A stretch of 64,000 bases of DNA from Saccharomycopsis fibuligera x Saccharomycopsis cf. fibuligera (GCA_001936135.1 CP012813.1:806001-870000), one strand, 5' to 3'. Positions 11,395 to 23,467 are shown, numbered from the stretch's first letter. The notes: generated by a model from the sequence alone, not told the origin. A program made the numbers and translations.

Positions 11395-13162
11395 AACAAA
11401 AAAAATTAAAACATCAATATAATAAAAAAAAAAAAATTTTTTTTTAACTCAAAATTTAAACAAGCCTTTTGAAAAAAAACAGGAAACTAAAATCTAAAGG
11501 ATGCAGACGATAAATACACCAAGAACACCAGCTGTGCATTAAGCCCCTCAACATGTTTTGTCAACTTTGATTTCAATTTTACATCACTTAAGAATTGTTG
11601 TCTGCTATTTACAACTACAATAACACACAGTTTATGTGATATTTTTCAGATATGATTTTTGCAATAATGACCTGACCTGCTTTCCATTTTTTTTTTCTTC
11701 CTCCATTTCACTCTTTACGACTACCCACCCACCTCTCTCACAATATAGAAGCACATAATTTTTTGTTATTCCGGGTTGTTTCTTTGACTATAATGTTTTT
11801 GATTTTTGGGGAGGTTTTTTTTTATTAGTACTACTATTTTCACCCGGATAACTAGAGGGTTAACTAGAAGGCGTTCTTTGGTTTATCTTATTTTTCATTA
11901 CTCTACAACTTCTATCATCACTATCACCCAACTTTACTTCTATTTTCACCCTACTTATGAATAGAAGGCATATACATTCGTTTTTTTTTTTTCTTTTTTT
12001 CTTTTTTTTGCAAATATTTAAACTGTAAATCATAAACCATAAACCGTAAACGACGACACGACGAAACTGTGTGCTGCACCAGGCATCACGAATGATGCAT
12101 TAGACAAATGGAACTTTTGTTAAATGGTTGAGAAGTAGCAAATGTGCAATAGAATGCTGGCAAGAAAGGTTTTTGCTGCTGCTATATATGTATGCTTGTG
12201 CCATAACAAACATTTGTGGTTGGCATGTGACCATGGGCGGAACCCTGGTCCACCGTTGGCGGACGATAGCATATAGCATCCTATCTATATATGCTTCTAT
12301 CAGGATGCTCTAAAGGCCTCAAGGCCCCAAGGCCCCATGGTTAATAATGGGCTGTGTGGAGCTACATCTATGTCTGCGAAACATGGTCTTGTCTGGCTAG
12401 AACAGGGTCTTTGGAGAAGAGTTATGGCGAAGCGAGAGCCGCTTTTTTAAATATACAAACAAGCACAAGTAGACTATGACACTCACTGGCTATGTATGAG
12501 TGGCTTTCTCCCATGTGCTTGAGAGAGAACAATGTTGTGTTGGTTCTTTGCTTTGCTTAGTAGTGCAAACAACAGTCCTTTCTAGAGTCCCGTGAATAAG
12601 TGTGCGGCGTGTAATTTACTCAACATCTTGTTGTTATTGTGTGTGTGTGTAGGTAAATTAGTGAGTAGCCAAGTAGGGAAGAGAGAAAGTGATTAGTCTC
12701 CCACTGTTCCAGCTTGAAACCCGATTAAGAGGAGCAAAAGACGAAAATAAGTACACCAGAACTACAAAAACTACAAACTCAAGCAATTCGAAAAACCAAG
12801 AAATTCACCGTCTTCCTTATATATATTCTTCTTCCTCTTCCCATCAGCTCGAGGATATAAGAAGCGCTCTTCGATCCACTTTCACTTTCACTCTCACATT
12901 GCCGTCCACTCAGCTCACCAGCCAGCGCCTCTACTAACTCTATTCCCTTGCCGCCGATCTTCTCATCTCATCCCATCCCGCCCCATCCCGTCACATCTGA
13001 TCGCAACTGTCTCCAGTATTGGCAAAGAAAAAGAAGCCCAGCGCCAGCGAAGTCATCGCATCTCATCTCATCTCATCTCGTGTCACGCCCAAGCGCTAGC
13101 ATATACAGCGCTTATCAAAAGCACAAGGCAACAATAAAGGTATAGCAAAGCAAATAGCTGTC
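10553..13162. other. Long non-coding stretch
   Basis: About 2.6 kb without a supported gene. The first 500 bases are extremely T-rich (3' flank of BAS1). A 31-base A run lies at 11363-11393 and A/T tracts follow to about 11450. Near 12310-12340 is a small GGCC/CCTT-rich patch. CATCT/CATCC repeats occur near 12965-12995 and 13050-13080, just ahead of the next gene, probably in its leader. Confidence 0.6.
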
Positions 13163-15604
13163 ATGGGAGCAATTACTGCCGCAGTGCCAATGGCAGCGGC
13201 AACCCCAGTCAGATCCGCGGAATATCACCATCACCATCTTTATCACCATAATCATCGTCACTATCGCGCCGTTCCAGCCCCGAAGCCTCTCGACCTCAGA
13301 CCGCTTCAGTCACAAGCACATACTCATACACATAATCATAATCATAATCATAATAGCGCTCCTCTGTTCTCCCTCGTTAATTCGCCAAAATCTCGAGATT
13401 ATCGTTCTAAAAGGCCGCCGTCGTCGTCTACTGCTGCCATGGCTGCATCTACAAGTGCCTCTGCGATAGCGGCAACAACGCCAACGAGAAACATAGTCGC
13501 CACTGCTGGCTCTACAGCCGCTAGCAGTATCAGCGCACTGACAAGAAACAAAAATCACCATGGCGCTATTATTGGGCCAAATGGGAGTCATTGTAGTAGT
13601 AATAGCAGTGTCTCAAATAGTAACAAAGCCAGCAACTTTGCTAAATACAACAAAAGTTACACCAACGGCGCTAGCAGCAGCAGCAGCAGCAACAACAACA
13701 ACAAAAAATATAGCAACAATGTTAAAAAGATACAGTATTTCAAAAGGAAGTTTACTTCCACTTATAACACTTTCAAAAAGTCAATGAAGTTGAGCAACAC
13801 CAATGCTGGGGACCATGATATTGCTGCCAATAGCTGCGATAATGCTGGTGAGGTTTCGCATCAAGATCTAAAAAGCGCCAGAAACGTCAAGCAACGCGCC
13901 AGAACCAGCAGTGGATCTTCTAAAAGAACAAGCGAAAAAGACCACGAAGAAAAAAAAGTCTCTTTACAAGTTGAGCCTCCTGCTAATGGAGCTGAAGATA
14001 ACAACAGCAGTAATGGCAATTTTGACAGCGATCTCATCATCACGAATAGTAAAAGGTACAGCAACAGCTTGCAAGGCAACCGCAAAAGAAAACGGTTCTC
14101 CAGAAATACGATGGCGAATTCTAATGAAACAAAAACAAAAAGAGGTGCTTTACTGCATGTTGAACGACGCCCGGTGATGGTTGTTGACACTGGACCACTA
14201 GAAGCCACCACTGCTGCCTCAGGCACGAATAATAATGATGCCAAGGCCAAACAAAATGCTGCACGCTATCAGCACATAATAAGTAGCTCTACTGAGGATG
14301 ATGACGGCACGGAAGAAGATGATGCTAGCAGCGAAGACTCTATCTACCATGATGAAAATGTCATTGGAAACTTTACTGCTGTTGATGGGGGTAGTCCTTC
14401 TTCTGCTTCTAGCGCTAACCATCTTCACGATCAGCAGCTACCAGCATATTATACGTATTTTCCATATGGCCGTACTTTATCAACCACGAATATGATGGAT
14501 TATTATGAAGCGCTAAACTCTTCCACCTTAACAAATTTGCTTGACGGTAATGACGTGAGCTTAACCGGGCTGGATTCATCCATCAATAATGGCAACATAA
14601 ACGACATTCTGGCAGCTGCCACCGCTGCCACCGCTATAGCAACTTCAAAAGCAAAGGCCAACGAAGTTCTTGGTGGTAATACTACCAATAATGGCAAAGC
14701 TACACTTCTGAGACTACACCAAGTTGAAGAGGAAGGCGTCGCTAACTATGACGATAATGATGGCATCTGGGCATTACATGAAGACGAAAGCACGTTTGTT
14801 GGTCCGTTGCCTTTAAGACTCGGTGCGAGCAGTAGCAACGATATTCACTATATCAACAGCGATAATTTCAATGACAATAATCCAAACATAACTTCAAATA
14901 TCAACACTCATACCAACACTAACCCTACTTCTGATTCTAACAACTATACCTATATTACTGACTATTTGGGTAGCAGCAGCAGCGATGATTATGCGCTTAA
15001 TGCATACTCTCCTCATCTGCACTCCACTACCACTTACCAGGCTATAAATCCTACCAATAATTTGCATCCTTCAACTTTGCTAAATGATGGTAATGTTAGC
15101 AATGGCAACAGTGGCAATGTTGATGGACATCGTCAAGCCACCGTGCTGGAACTGCCGGCAGAATTCTCTGTTCAATCACAGAGAGGGCATCAGCGCCTGC
15201 ATACGCCCACAGATCTAAACCGTTATAATAATGACTATGATCTTGACAACTACAGTCCTAACCGCAATTACAATAATAATCATAGCTACAATGAAGATCT
15301 CAGCAGCACTACTATTGATAGAAGCTATTCTAGTGGAGACCAAATTAATGGTGAATTCACTGCAATTTCAAGAGAATCAATTGAACAAATAATTCAGCAA
15401 ATATTTGACATTCCAAATCAAACAGCAAACAATAATGCTAATGGTAACAGGGACGGATCAACGGCAAGATCTGTATCAGGAAATGGTAATGGTAGCGGTA
15501 GTGGTAGAACAGGTCAAGTGTCATCAATTTATTTTGAAATGACTATTGATATACTTGATATTGCTGAAGGGGATGAGAATGAAGGGAACTTGTATGGTTT
15601 CTAA
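13163..15604 (+). CDS. Unknown low-complexity protein, 813 residues
   Basis: An uninterrupted reading frame with a clear ATG, coding-like throughout, but I do not recognise a domain. The N-terminus is His-rich (HHHHLYHHNHRHYR, then an HTHN repeat at about residues 53-64). Ser/Ala-rich, Asn-rich and basic stretches follow, including YFKRKFTSTYNTFKKSMK near 190-208. An acidic Glu/Asp block lies near 375-395. The C-terminal 90 residues look more ordered, with ISRESIEQIIQQIFDIPNQ and a final acidic/hydrophobic segment (SSIYFEMTIDILDIAEGDENEG). There are no membrane segments. The composition and the 2.6 kb upstream region resemble yeast transcriptional regulators, but that is inference only. Confidence 0.7.
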   Translation: MGAITAAVPMAAATPVRSAEYHHHHLYHHNHRHYRAVPAPKPLDLRPLQSQAHTHTHNHNHNHNSAPLFSLVNSPKSRDYRSKRPPSSSTAAMAASTSASAIAATTPTRNIVATAGSTAASSISALTRNKNHHGAIIGPNGSHCSSNSSVSNSNKASNFAKYNKSYTNGASSSSSSNNNNKKYSNNVKKIQYFKRKFTSTYNTFKKSMKLSNTNAGDHDIAANSCDNAGEVSHQDLKSARNVKQRARTSSGSSKRTSEKDHEEKKVSLQVEPPANGAEDNNSSNGNFDSDLIITNSKRYSNSLQGNRKRKRFSRNTMANSNETKTKRGALLHVERRPVMVVDTGPLEATTAASGTNNNDAKAKQNAARYQHIISSSTEDDDGTEEDDASSEDSIYHDENVIGNFTAVDGGSPSSASSANHLHDQQLPAYYTYFPYGRTLSTTNMMDYYEALNSSTLTNLLDGNDVSLTGLDSSINNGNINDILAAATAATAIATSKAKANEVLGGNTTNNGKATLLRLHQVEEEGVANYDDNDGIWALHEDESTFVGPLPLRLGASSSNDIHYINSDNFNDNNPNITSNINTHTNTNPTSDSNNYTYITDYLGSSSSDDYALNAYSPHLHSTTTYQAINPTNNLHPSTLLNDGNVSNGNSGNVDGHRQATVLELPAEFSVQSQRGHQRLHTPTDLNRYNNDYDLDNYSPNRNYNNNHSYNEDLSSTTIDRSYSSGDQINGEFTAISRESIEQIIQQIFDIPNQTANNNANGNRDGSTARSVSGNGNGSGSGRTGQVSSIYFEMTIDILDIAEGDENEGNLYGF

Positions 15605-16243
15605 TGTATTGTGCAAAAAGCCTTTTTTTTATTTTATTATTTTTTTTTTTTTTTTTGGAGGTTTTGTAATCTGGTATATGAATTATCTTTCATTTTTATG
15701 ACTGGTTTTTTTTTTCTACATTTTGCTTTTTCTTTTGGCTTTGGCTTTCATAGTTCTGGCTAATTTTTGGTTGGTTTTGGCTTTTGCTTTTTTCCTTTTT
15801 TTTTTTCTTCTTTTTCCTTGACTATTTAATTGGAAGTAAGTTTCACTCGGTGTATTCTATTAAATTTTTATTTCTTTCATGCGATGCTTTTGTGTTTTCC
15901 ATACCATTTTTTCTTTTTTCCTTTCTTGCTCCTTTTGTACTGGTTTTCCGTTTGCTTTCCTAGATTTTTATTAATTTGCCAAAAATTTCTATAATTTTTA
16001 TAGTTTCTAATACTTTCTAATAAGTTTTCTCACTAATTTTATCATATTCGCTTTGTGTGTCCTTCATTTAAGTCTTCTACATCTACTTTTCTGCAACCAT
16101 TCATTATTCTAATTCTTTTCCGTGTTCTTGTAATCATTCATGCATGGCTTTTAAATCCATGTATTATTCTAATATCTAATTAATAAATAATTCAAAGCTA
16201 ATTTCAAAAAACTTCCAATCTATACACGTAGGTCAAAAATCTC
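15605..16243. other. Convergent intergenic region, T-rich
   Basis: Lies between two converging genes. It consists of T-rich and TTTTCTTTT-type stretches suited to 3' ends on both strands. No gene seen. Confidence 0.6.
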
Positions 16244-16717
16244 TCAAATTTTTGTAGCAATAATAGCTGACGATTGCCATCCGGAAGCAGCCACCGCCAA
16301 AGCCACTTTTCCCTCACCCAAATCCACCTTTGTTGGCCGGTGCACCCTCATATCCCCCCAACCTTCTATTCTAACTACATCCTCCCGACCGCCATTTTTC
16401 TCCCTGATTTCATCAATTGATCCTAAGCCAAGCGATCCGCAAGATTGACTTTCCAACCCCCAACTCATTAACTCCCCATCAGCGAAAAGTGCCAAGCAAT
16501 GATAATCTCCCATGGTAATATTAATACATTTTTTATGTTGTAATTCGGGAATCAATTGGGGCTCTGAATCCGGATGGTATGTTTTTAATTCATGATCAAA
16601 TTTACTAATATCGGTGCTATCTTTGGTGCCGAGAAGAACCTTGTCAAAGTTGGTGAATACAGCAAAGTTGCGGAAATTGCCCACTATTTTAACAAATTTT
16701 TCTCTTTGTTGCTGTCT

Positions 16718-16763
<46 letters not shown>

Positions 16764-18211
16764 TCTTCTTCTTCTTCTTCTTGTTCTCGTTGGTGGTGAT
16801 GTTGTTGATGATAATGGCTAGCACTACTGCCCCCTCCATTCTGTCTGTTTAAATAGCTATTGAATGATAACACATCATATGCTTCCATGTTGCCAACATG
16901 GTCAAACGAGTCAATATCGAGCCTATGCAAGCTTCCATCAGCCGTAAGATAGAGCAAGAAATTTTCCCCCAAAAAATAATCCACTACTCTTTTGCTTCCC
17001 TCGGTAGCAGAAGTGTTTCTAATGATGCGTAAGTTAACATTAACTGCATCATCAATGCGGTTGCCCTTGCGTAATGGGTCCCTACTGTTCCAAATCACCA
17101 AACCGATACCTTGAATAAAACATGAGCTCAATGACCATCCGGCCAAAATCTTGGTGATAACATTCTTTGCAGGGTTTTCAATGATTGAATTATTATTGTT
17201 GCTGTTTGGGTGGGTAAACTTGAGACGAACCCCAGTCTGCTGGTTAGGACGATCCCATGACCAGACCTGATTTTTGGAATCAAGCGCAATGAAATGACTG
17301 CGTCCGCTGCTGATGGTGACAATTCGTAAATTTTTGGTATTCTCCGTACGAGGCAATTCCCTATGACTAATAAATCTCGAGTTTATGTTGACAAGTTGAA
17401 TTTCTTTCAATGAAGCGGGGCTATAAAAATCATCCTCGTTTAACATTTCGTCAGGTACCGCAGGAGCTGCTTCTGGTCCAGTTGCTGCCGAAAGCGGGTT
17501 TGGCATATTGAGAGAAAAATTGCTAAACGTTACCAAATTGTGCACTGGCTGATTACCAGCATCACGGAAAATATCATAATCTGGTTCAGATGGTGCCGGT
17601 GGTTCAGGGTATCGTGGATTATGGCCAATTGTGAAGACATTTCCATTACTGGAAAGCACTTCAAAGGTGTAGCCTCCCGCACTAACGTCAACTAAAATGA
17701 TACCATCTTCGTATTCGCTAACGTTTTCTTCTTCACCATCAGTGTTAGCATCAGCTTTAGCACTAGAAGCATTGGTGCCACTACGTAACCCCAATCTCTT
17801 TGGTAACGAAAACAATTTCCTTTTTTGCTTGTGAAAAGCCTTCACTTCAGTAGGTTTGCTAACGTTCTTGCTATTCAACTGTATAGTGATGTTTTCCCTT
17901 GGCACATCATCGATCCGGTACCCAAGCCGTCCGCCCAGAGATTTGCCCCAAGTATACAACTTTGAAGTCAATCTTAACCGGTACAATTGAGGCCAATTGT
18001 TGGCTGTGATGGCAAGTGGTGCGGCAGTGTCTTCACCAAACTGTTTACGGAAAAGCAACTGGTACACAAATGAGGTATTGAGGATCTGGCGTAGTGTGTG
18101 ATTTTTTATTTTGGTCAATGCAACAATGTCGCTGTATTCCAACTGAGGCAAAATATGGAATAAAATGATCTCTGGTCCAAGATCTGTGATTGCTGTTGAG
18201 GAAGAAGGCAT
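16244..18211 (-). CDS. SAF1: F-box protein with RCC1-type repeats (SAF1-like)
   Basis: 655 residues. An F-box-like segment at the N-terminus (about 10-58, LGPEIILFHILPQLEYSDIVALT) is followed by RCC1-type beta-propeller units: LYTWGKSLGGRLGYR (about 84-98), a middle VLSSNGNVFTIGHNPRYPEPP unit, IVTISSGRSHFIALDSKNQVWSWD, and near the end INITMGDYHCLALFADGELMSWG...GSLGLG. This architecture matches yeast Saf1 (637 residues), the substrate adaptor of an SCF ubiquitin ligase that targets adenine deaminase Aah1 on entry into quiescence. A Glu then Gln run of about 25 residues (CTG/TTG repeats on the plus strand at about 16718-16763) interrupts one blade. The family call is firm; orthology to SAF1 is likely but rests on architecture and length. 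Confidence 0.75.
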
Positions 18212-18770
18212 TATCTTGTAGCTGTGGCTGGTGTTTATTTGTATTGTTTTGTTTCTGTATTGTAATGTATTTTGTATTTTTCAAGTATTTGTGGTCTTTG
18301 GTAAGGAAGCTGGGTAGACAGATCAGGGTGGACAGAGGCGTGGTCTTATAAATGTCCAATGAGGCAGTTTCTGATATCAAATCAAAGCTCTGCGCGGAAT
18401 GTTGCTGTCACTATTTTAATGCGCAGTGACGCACGGGGAAGCGGGCTGCGGCGATGCGTTTACTCCCGAGAAATTGATAAAAACAACTTCTACAACTTCA
18501 TCTACAGAGCAAAAAAAGCTAGATAGATAGGGTACTGAGATACACAATAAAGAGTAAGCGTGTCTATGACAAAAACATAACGCGAAAAACAAAGCGAGCA
18601 AAGAAAACCGAAAAAAAAAAAATATAAAAAAAAAAAACAAGACCAACATTGAAAAACATATAGACATCTAGGGGCGATCCTCAGATCACAAAACAGTATT
18701 TGACAGCACCAGCAAAACCACAGATACAGATACAGAGTAGCTGAAAGTTGAACAAGCAACGTACGCATTT
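18212..18770. other. Intergenic, upstream of SAF1-like gene
   Basis: About 560 bases between two genes on the same strand. A-rich tracts near 18610-18640 belong to the 3' flank of the SAF1-like gene's upstream neighbour. No gene seen. Confidence 0.5.
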
Positions 18771-19688
18771 TTACGTAAGAGCCAAAACAACAATCATGAG
18801 CAAAAAAATAACTACAGCGCAAATCAAAATAAGACACTTTTTCGTCTTCATGCTGCGTCGTTGATTTCTATTGGCCCTCACTAACTCCGCATCTGCATAC
18901 TTAACGCTATCGCTGAAATTGTTAAGGTTATTTTCAATATTGTCTATCATAAATCCTTGGTCATTCACTAGTGTGTCCAAGTCTTTGAAAATAACATTAA
19001 GTTCTGAAATTGATGACTCAATATTCTGTATTTCTTCTTCTCGCTGATTTATCAATTGAGTATGGTACACTAGTTCTTCATTATTTATAGGATCTAGCTC
19101 TTTTATTAGCTGCAGCTGCTGCTGTTGCTGTTGCTGCTGCTTACCGGAGGCAGAGCCAACTCCCTGCTGCTGTTCCTCTTCTTCGCTGATGAGTAGCTGA
19201 TTAAGCTCTTTCTTTTCAATAAACTGCTTGAACTCCTGTTGTGTGTTTTGGAACAACAGTAGCGATGACGATATCTCTCTCAATATTTTTTCCTTTTGAA
19301 GCGTCTGATTCTTTGTCAATTTCACTGTATTTTCTCCATCATTAATGTTGTTATCATTGTCAGTGTATCCCCCAGCCACGTTGTCAGTGTATCCCCCGTG
19401 GGTATTTTGCGAAGTGTATTTGGATACCAACGCATTCTTGGGGTCGTTGAGACGCTTGAAGGCATCACTAGTTGAGCTGATAAGCTCCAAAATTCGCTGC
19501 TGGATATTAGTGATGTTATTGCTGGTGGAGGCACCGTTGAATCGAGTTGCAAGACTGGCTTGGAGCTTCTGGATGTTGTTAATGTTGCTATTAATCTGGA
19601 AAAGACCGTTGGAAATTTGCTCAACAACGGCGTTGAAGCCCGTTTCGGAGCTATTTTCCTCCAATTCACTGGCAATATTGAACAGCAT
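18771..19688 (-). CDS. PEP12: Syntaxin-type Qa-SNARE (PEP12-like)
   Basis: 305 residues with syntaxin architecture: an N-terminal helical Habc-like region (about 15-160), a Gln-rich linker, a SNARE motif (about 215-280) and a single C-terminal membrane anchor (about 284-304, CLILICAVVIFLLMIVVLALT). DPINNEELVYHTQLINQREEEIQNIESSI closely follows the S. cerevisiae Pep12 stretch DPINNEEFAYQQNLIEQRDQEISNIE, which favours Pep12 over Vam3 or Tlg2. The central-layer Gln is in LVNDQGFMIDNIENNL. Pep12 mediates fusion at the late endosome on the route to the vacuole. A 24 bp direct duplication adds a second GGYTDN in the linker. The start is the first ATG after in-frame stops, and the length agrees with the family. 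Confidence 0.85.
   Translation of the reverse strand: MLFNIASELEENSSETGFNAVVEQISNGLFQINSNINNIQKLQASLATRFNGASTSNNITNIQQRILELISSTSDAFKRLNDPKNALVSKYTSQNTHGGYTDNVAGGYTDNDNNINDGENTVKLTKNQTLQKEKILREISSSLLLFQNTQQEFKQFIEKKELNQLLISEEEEQQQGVGSASGKQQQQQQQQLQLIKELDPINNEELVYHTQLINQREEEIQNIESSISELNVIFKDLDTLVNDQGFMIDNIENNLNNFSDSVKYADAELVRANRNQRRSMKTKKCLILICAVVIFLLMIVVLALT
19357..19397. repeat. 24 bp tandem duplication in the PEP12-like gene
   Basis: The 17-base core TTGTCAGTGTATCCCCC occurs twice with a 24-base period. In-frame, it gives GGYTDNVAGGYTDN in the disordered linker. Confidence 0.85.
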
Positions 19689-20754
19689 TGTACTGTGTTC
19701 CCTTCTGTTCTGTCGTATTTTGCTACCGATGATTACCGCTCATCATCATCATCATCTTCTTCTTCTTCTTATGGCGCAGTTGCCACTGCCGTTAAATGTC
19801 ATAAAAACATGTATTACCCGGCCTTGTATGTACCAAATAATTGGTTCTTATTATCACCATAGTGTGCCTTACAGTCCTATGTCCTATATCCTATATCCTA
19901 TATTCTATATCCTACAGAGGCACACAAAATAGTAATATCAAAAAAAGTTTTCATAATACATAATTGAGATCATCTTACAGCACCTTTAATCTAAAGCGCT
20001 TTTCTTCGTCCTAGCCCCTCTGATAATTTGTTTAATACCTCTCCACATACGCACCATATTAAAACTTGTTCTATGGCTTGTCAAAGTCTTATTCTTTGAA
20101 AAAATTTCTTAGTTTTAGAACTGAAATTTACACTTATAAGTGGAAAGCTTTGCAAAACTCACCAAAAAGACACTACTATTAGTGACAATATATTCAAGCA
20201 CATCCGCTTATGGGTCAGCTAACCAATCCTATTATCATGGGTGATCCTTGTTGGTTCATTAGCACATAAGTATCGAGGGAAGAAGGCAAAATGATAATAC
20301 TAATCCATGGGTAGAGCTTTCCGGATGACAATGGCTTTGACTTTGGTAATTTCACTTTTTTTACTGGTTTTTTTTTGCCAGTCTTGTGGGCAACATCAAT
20401 TTTGCAAAATACCTGCAAACGAGCTCAATTTCACTGTATCACATTGACTTCACTGATTAAAATGAAGTCAAGGGCTGCTTCCCATTAATCTGATAAGATA
20501 AAGTCAAGTAATTGCACAGAAACTGGTCTCTTCTTGCTGGCACTTCTTCAGCTTTCCACGTAGATCCAGAATGGAACGCCAAAATCCTCCGATCGCCTCT
20601 ATTTTTCTGTTGTTTATTTAATTTTTTTTACTTTTTTTATTTTTTCTCTATTTTGGTTTCCCAATTACCTCATCTCACTCACAAGCTAGCGCTGGCACAA
20701 GCCCTAAATGCTATCACTACCAAACTTCGCGATCCCACAGTACCACCACTATAG
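19689..20754. other. Divergent intergenic region between PEP12-like and MLH2-like genes
   Basis: About 1.07 kb. It includes CAT/CTT triplet repeats (about 19740-19770) and a 7 bp TCCTATA-type tandem repeat (about 19874-19914). No gene or RNA recognised. Confidence 0.6.
19874..19914. repeat. 7 bp tandem repeat, about 6 copies
   Basis: Imperfect TCCTATA/TCCTATG units in non-coding DNA upstream of the PEP12-like gene. Confidence 0.75.
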
Positions 20755-22813
20755 ATGACCATCAAGCAGCTACCAAATGATTCTTCGGTGTCGATTCTTT
20801 CGTCATCTTCCATATTCTCCCCGGTCTCTGCCATCAAGGAACTCGTCGACAACTCCATAGACTCTGGTGCGTCATCAATTACCATCGAAGTTGACGCCGA
20901 CACCATAGGCCTCAACTACTTATCAGTGAAAGACAACGGCTCTGGAATAGACAAATCAGATCGTAGCGAAGTTTGCTTGAAATCAACGACTTCCAAAGTT
21001 ACAACTGTTGATGAAATTAATTTAAATTTGAATACTTTAGGGTTCAGGGGCGAAGCGCTTTTTTTCCTAGCTAACTTAGCTTGTAAGAATGACCGAAACG
21101 GATTTGGATCGTTATCAATAGCTACAAAGAAACAGAATGAACCAATAGGCGAAAAATGGTCCGTTGATTCTAAGGGATGCATTATCAAAGAATCAGTTAA
21201 GAAGATCCCAACAGCCGCAGGCACTGCTATCACTATAAGAGGACTATTCAACAGCCTACCGGTGAGAAAGAAATTTTTGGTTAAGCACCGCAATCAGCTA
21301 ATGAATAGACTCAAAGAGCTAGTAATAAGTTACGCTTTTATATATTGCCATAAAATCAAGTTTATGCTAAAGTATGTTAAACTAAATTCTAAAAACGAGG
21401 TCAGTAATACGAATGTATCCAATCAAGGCTCAAACCTCGTCTTAAACTCAAATATCGACCATTTTAAGCTTCTAACGAACTTGATATCGATAAAAAATCT
21501 CAAAAATCAGTTTATCAAACAAGATAGCCAAGTTTTTCTCAACGAGAATGAGCTTGAAAATGTTGAAGTAAATGATACAGAGCTGTTAAAACTGCATCAA
21601 CAAATACTAGAAACTGAATACAGCTGGAAAGTCACATATTTATTGCCAATAATGAAAGGAACCAATCAAATCGTCACATACAATAAGCCTATTAAGACTC
21701 TAGCCATCAACAATAAGCCACTAAATATATCTATTGGTTTTGGCAAAAAGGTGAGCAAATTGTTAAACTCAATTTATACCGATCGTCAACTATTGAGCCC
21801 CAATGTTTGGTATTTGAACATCCTACCGCCTCAACTTAGTCCTGATGATGAAGAAAGTACTATTCGAGGAGATATAAACATTGAGCCAGAAAAGTCAGAT
21901 ATATTGCTCAATAACGAAGAATTTCTTTTGCAAAAACTTGGACGATACTTAGAAGGGGAAGTTGAAATATGCCATACAAATAAGCCATCGCTTGACGAAA
22001 CTGCTTCTAATGGTGAAAAATATCCTATTGCTAATTTCAATTCTGTTCCTCAAAGTATATCACCCGAGATAGACATGGCGCCAAATGTTAACTTACAGCG
22101 CACTAAAGCAGCTGCTGGTGATACTGAAGCAGAAATGTTGAAAGAACCCGGAGAAATAGATTTGCCAAGGCCAAGTGTTTTCCAACACCAGAACCACACT
22201 GGATTTTTAACATCAAACTCCAACAAATCGAAATCCGCTGCTAATATTGAGATTGACGCTGATGCTGGTATGGACGCTGACGCTGATGCCGATGATTGGG
22301 TATTTTCTATGCATGATAGCGATGTTTCAGCAATTACAGAACTCACAAGCACAGGAAATCAAGACCCAAAAGCTCACAATTCGTCACTTTTCGTCAATGA
22401 AAGCAATGATGATGACTCTTCACAAGCGTATGTGGATTCAGAAGAAGACCGCACCTTGAATAAAGATATATCCATTTCGAATCCATTCATCCTGGCTAAG
22501 CTACGACATTCGCTAAAACAAAAAGTACCAGAAGATGATACCCTCGCCGATACAATTTCTTCAATCACCGTTTCAGAACCAAAGGAAAAAATACAAATAC
22601 CTGATAATTCTCCGAGCCTGACACATTCTCTGGTGGAATATATTGACGAAGGTATCGAAATGATCACAACAAACGATGACAATGTTACGTCGGGAAAGAA
22701 AAACGATACGCATCGCTTAGCTTCACTGCATAAATTAAGCCCGCAATTGCTGCATGATAACGCATCAGTAAAAACTCAGCGGCATCAAATCACGAACAAA
22801 CATGCACATGAAA

Positions 22814-22887
<74 letters not shown>

Positions 22888-23340
22888 ATCGTCTTCATTG
22901 AGAGCGTCTCCAAAAAGCGCCCCATCTCTAATATCTTGCAGCTTGATCACGGTGGCCAGCAACCTACAAGTAAAAAACCGGTTACTAGAAGCACCACAAC
23001 TGGCACCACTACTTCTAGAAACAACAATAGTCGCAGAAGCGCAAAAGACTTTAGAAAAAAACTCATAATAGGAGGCCAGTACCGTAAATTAGACAGTCTC
23101 ATTGAAAATACTCACTGTTATAATTTTGAACACGATATTTTTGATCCACTCAGAAACAACGCTAAACAAAGTTTTTGCTTCAATTACGAACAATATGAAG
23201 TTGATATGGTAGAAAGTAAACCAATTTTCCGTGATTTTTTGTTACTGCAGTATAAGAAAGTTAATCCGGAAACTTTGAATGGGTGTAAGTTAAAAGTTAT
23301 CCCCAAGAAGCAAGGTTGGACGTATTGGAAATTTATTTAA
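20755..23340 (+). CDS. MLH2: MutL homologue, MLH2 type (mismatch repair)
   Basis: 861 residues. The GHKL ATPase head is clear: AIKELVDNSIDSGA (26-39, catalytic Glu and Asn), VKDNGSGI (58-65), LGFRGEAL (95-102) and GTAITIRGLFNSLPVRKKF (156-174). The start MTIKQLP and this head resemble yeast Mlh2, the partner of Mlh1 in MutL-beta. The C-terminal part lacks the DQHA and CPHGRP metal-binding motifs of endonuclease-active Pms1 and Mlh3, which also favours MLH2. The middle is acidic and disordered, with 23 consecutive Asp (688-710) encoded by pure GAT repeats. The final 100 residues (LDSLIENTHCYNFEHDIFDPL to TYWKFI) are probably the dimerisation end. MutL membership is firm; MLH2 rather than another paralogue is likely. 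Confidence 0.8.
22816..22884 (+). repeat. (GAT)23 run inside the MLH2-like gene
   Basis: Twenty-three uninterrupted GAT codons encoding poly-Asp. Pure trinucleotide tract, likely length-variable. Confidence 0.95.
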
Positions 23341-23362
23341 CAAATTACAGTACTAGGTGACA

Positions 23363-23467
23363 AATGATAATAACAATGATAATAATGATAATAATGATAA
23401 TAATGATAATAATGATAATGATGATAATGATGATAATGATGATAATGATGATAATAATAATAAATAA
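23363..23467. repeat. GATAAT/GATGAT microsatellite
   Basis: About 100 bases of GATAATAAT, GATAATGAT and ATAATA units directly after the MLH2-like stop codon, in the convergent interval before the MATE gene. The interval 23341-23891 holds no gene. Confidence 0.85.

Noticed and set aside
22765-23068. Poly-Ile and poly-Met ORFs over the MLH2-like gene
   Set aside because: Frame shadows of the GAT repeat.
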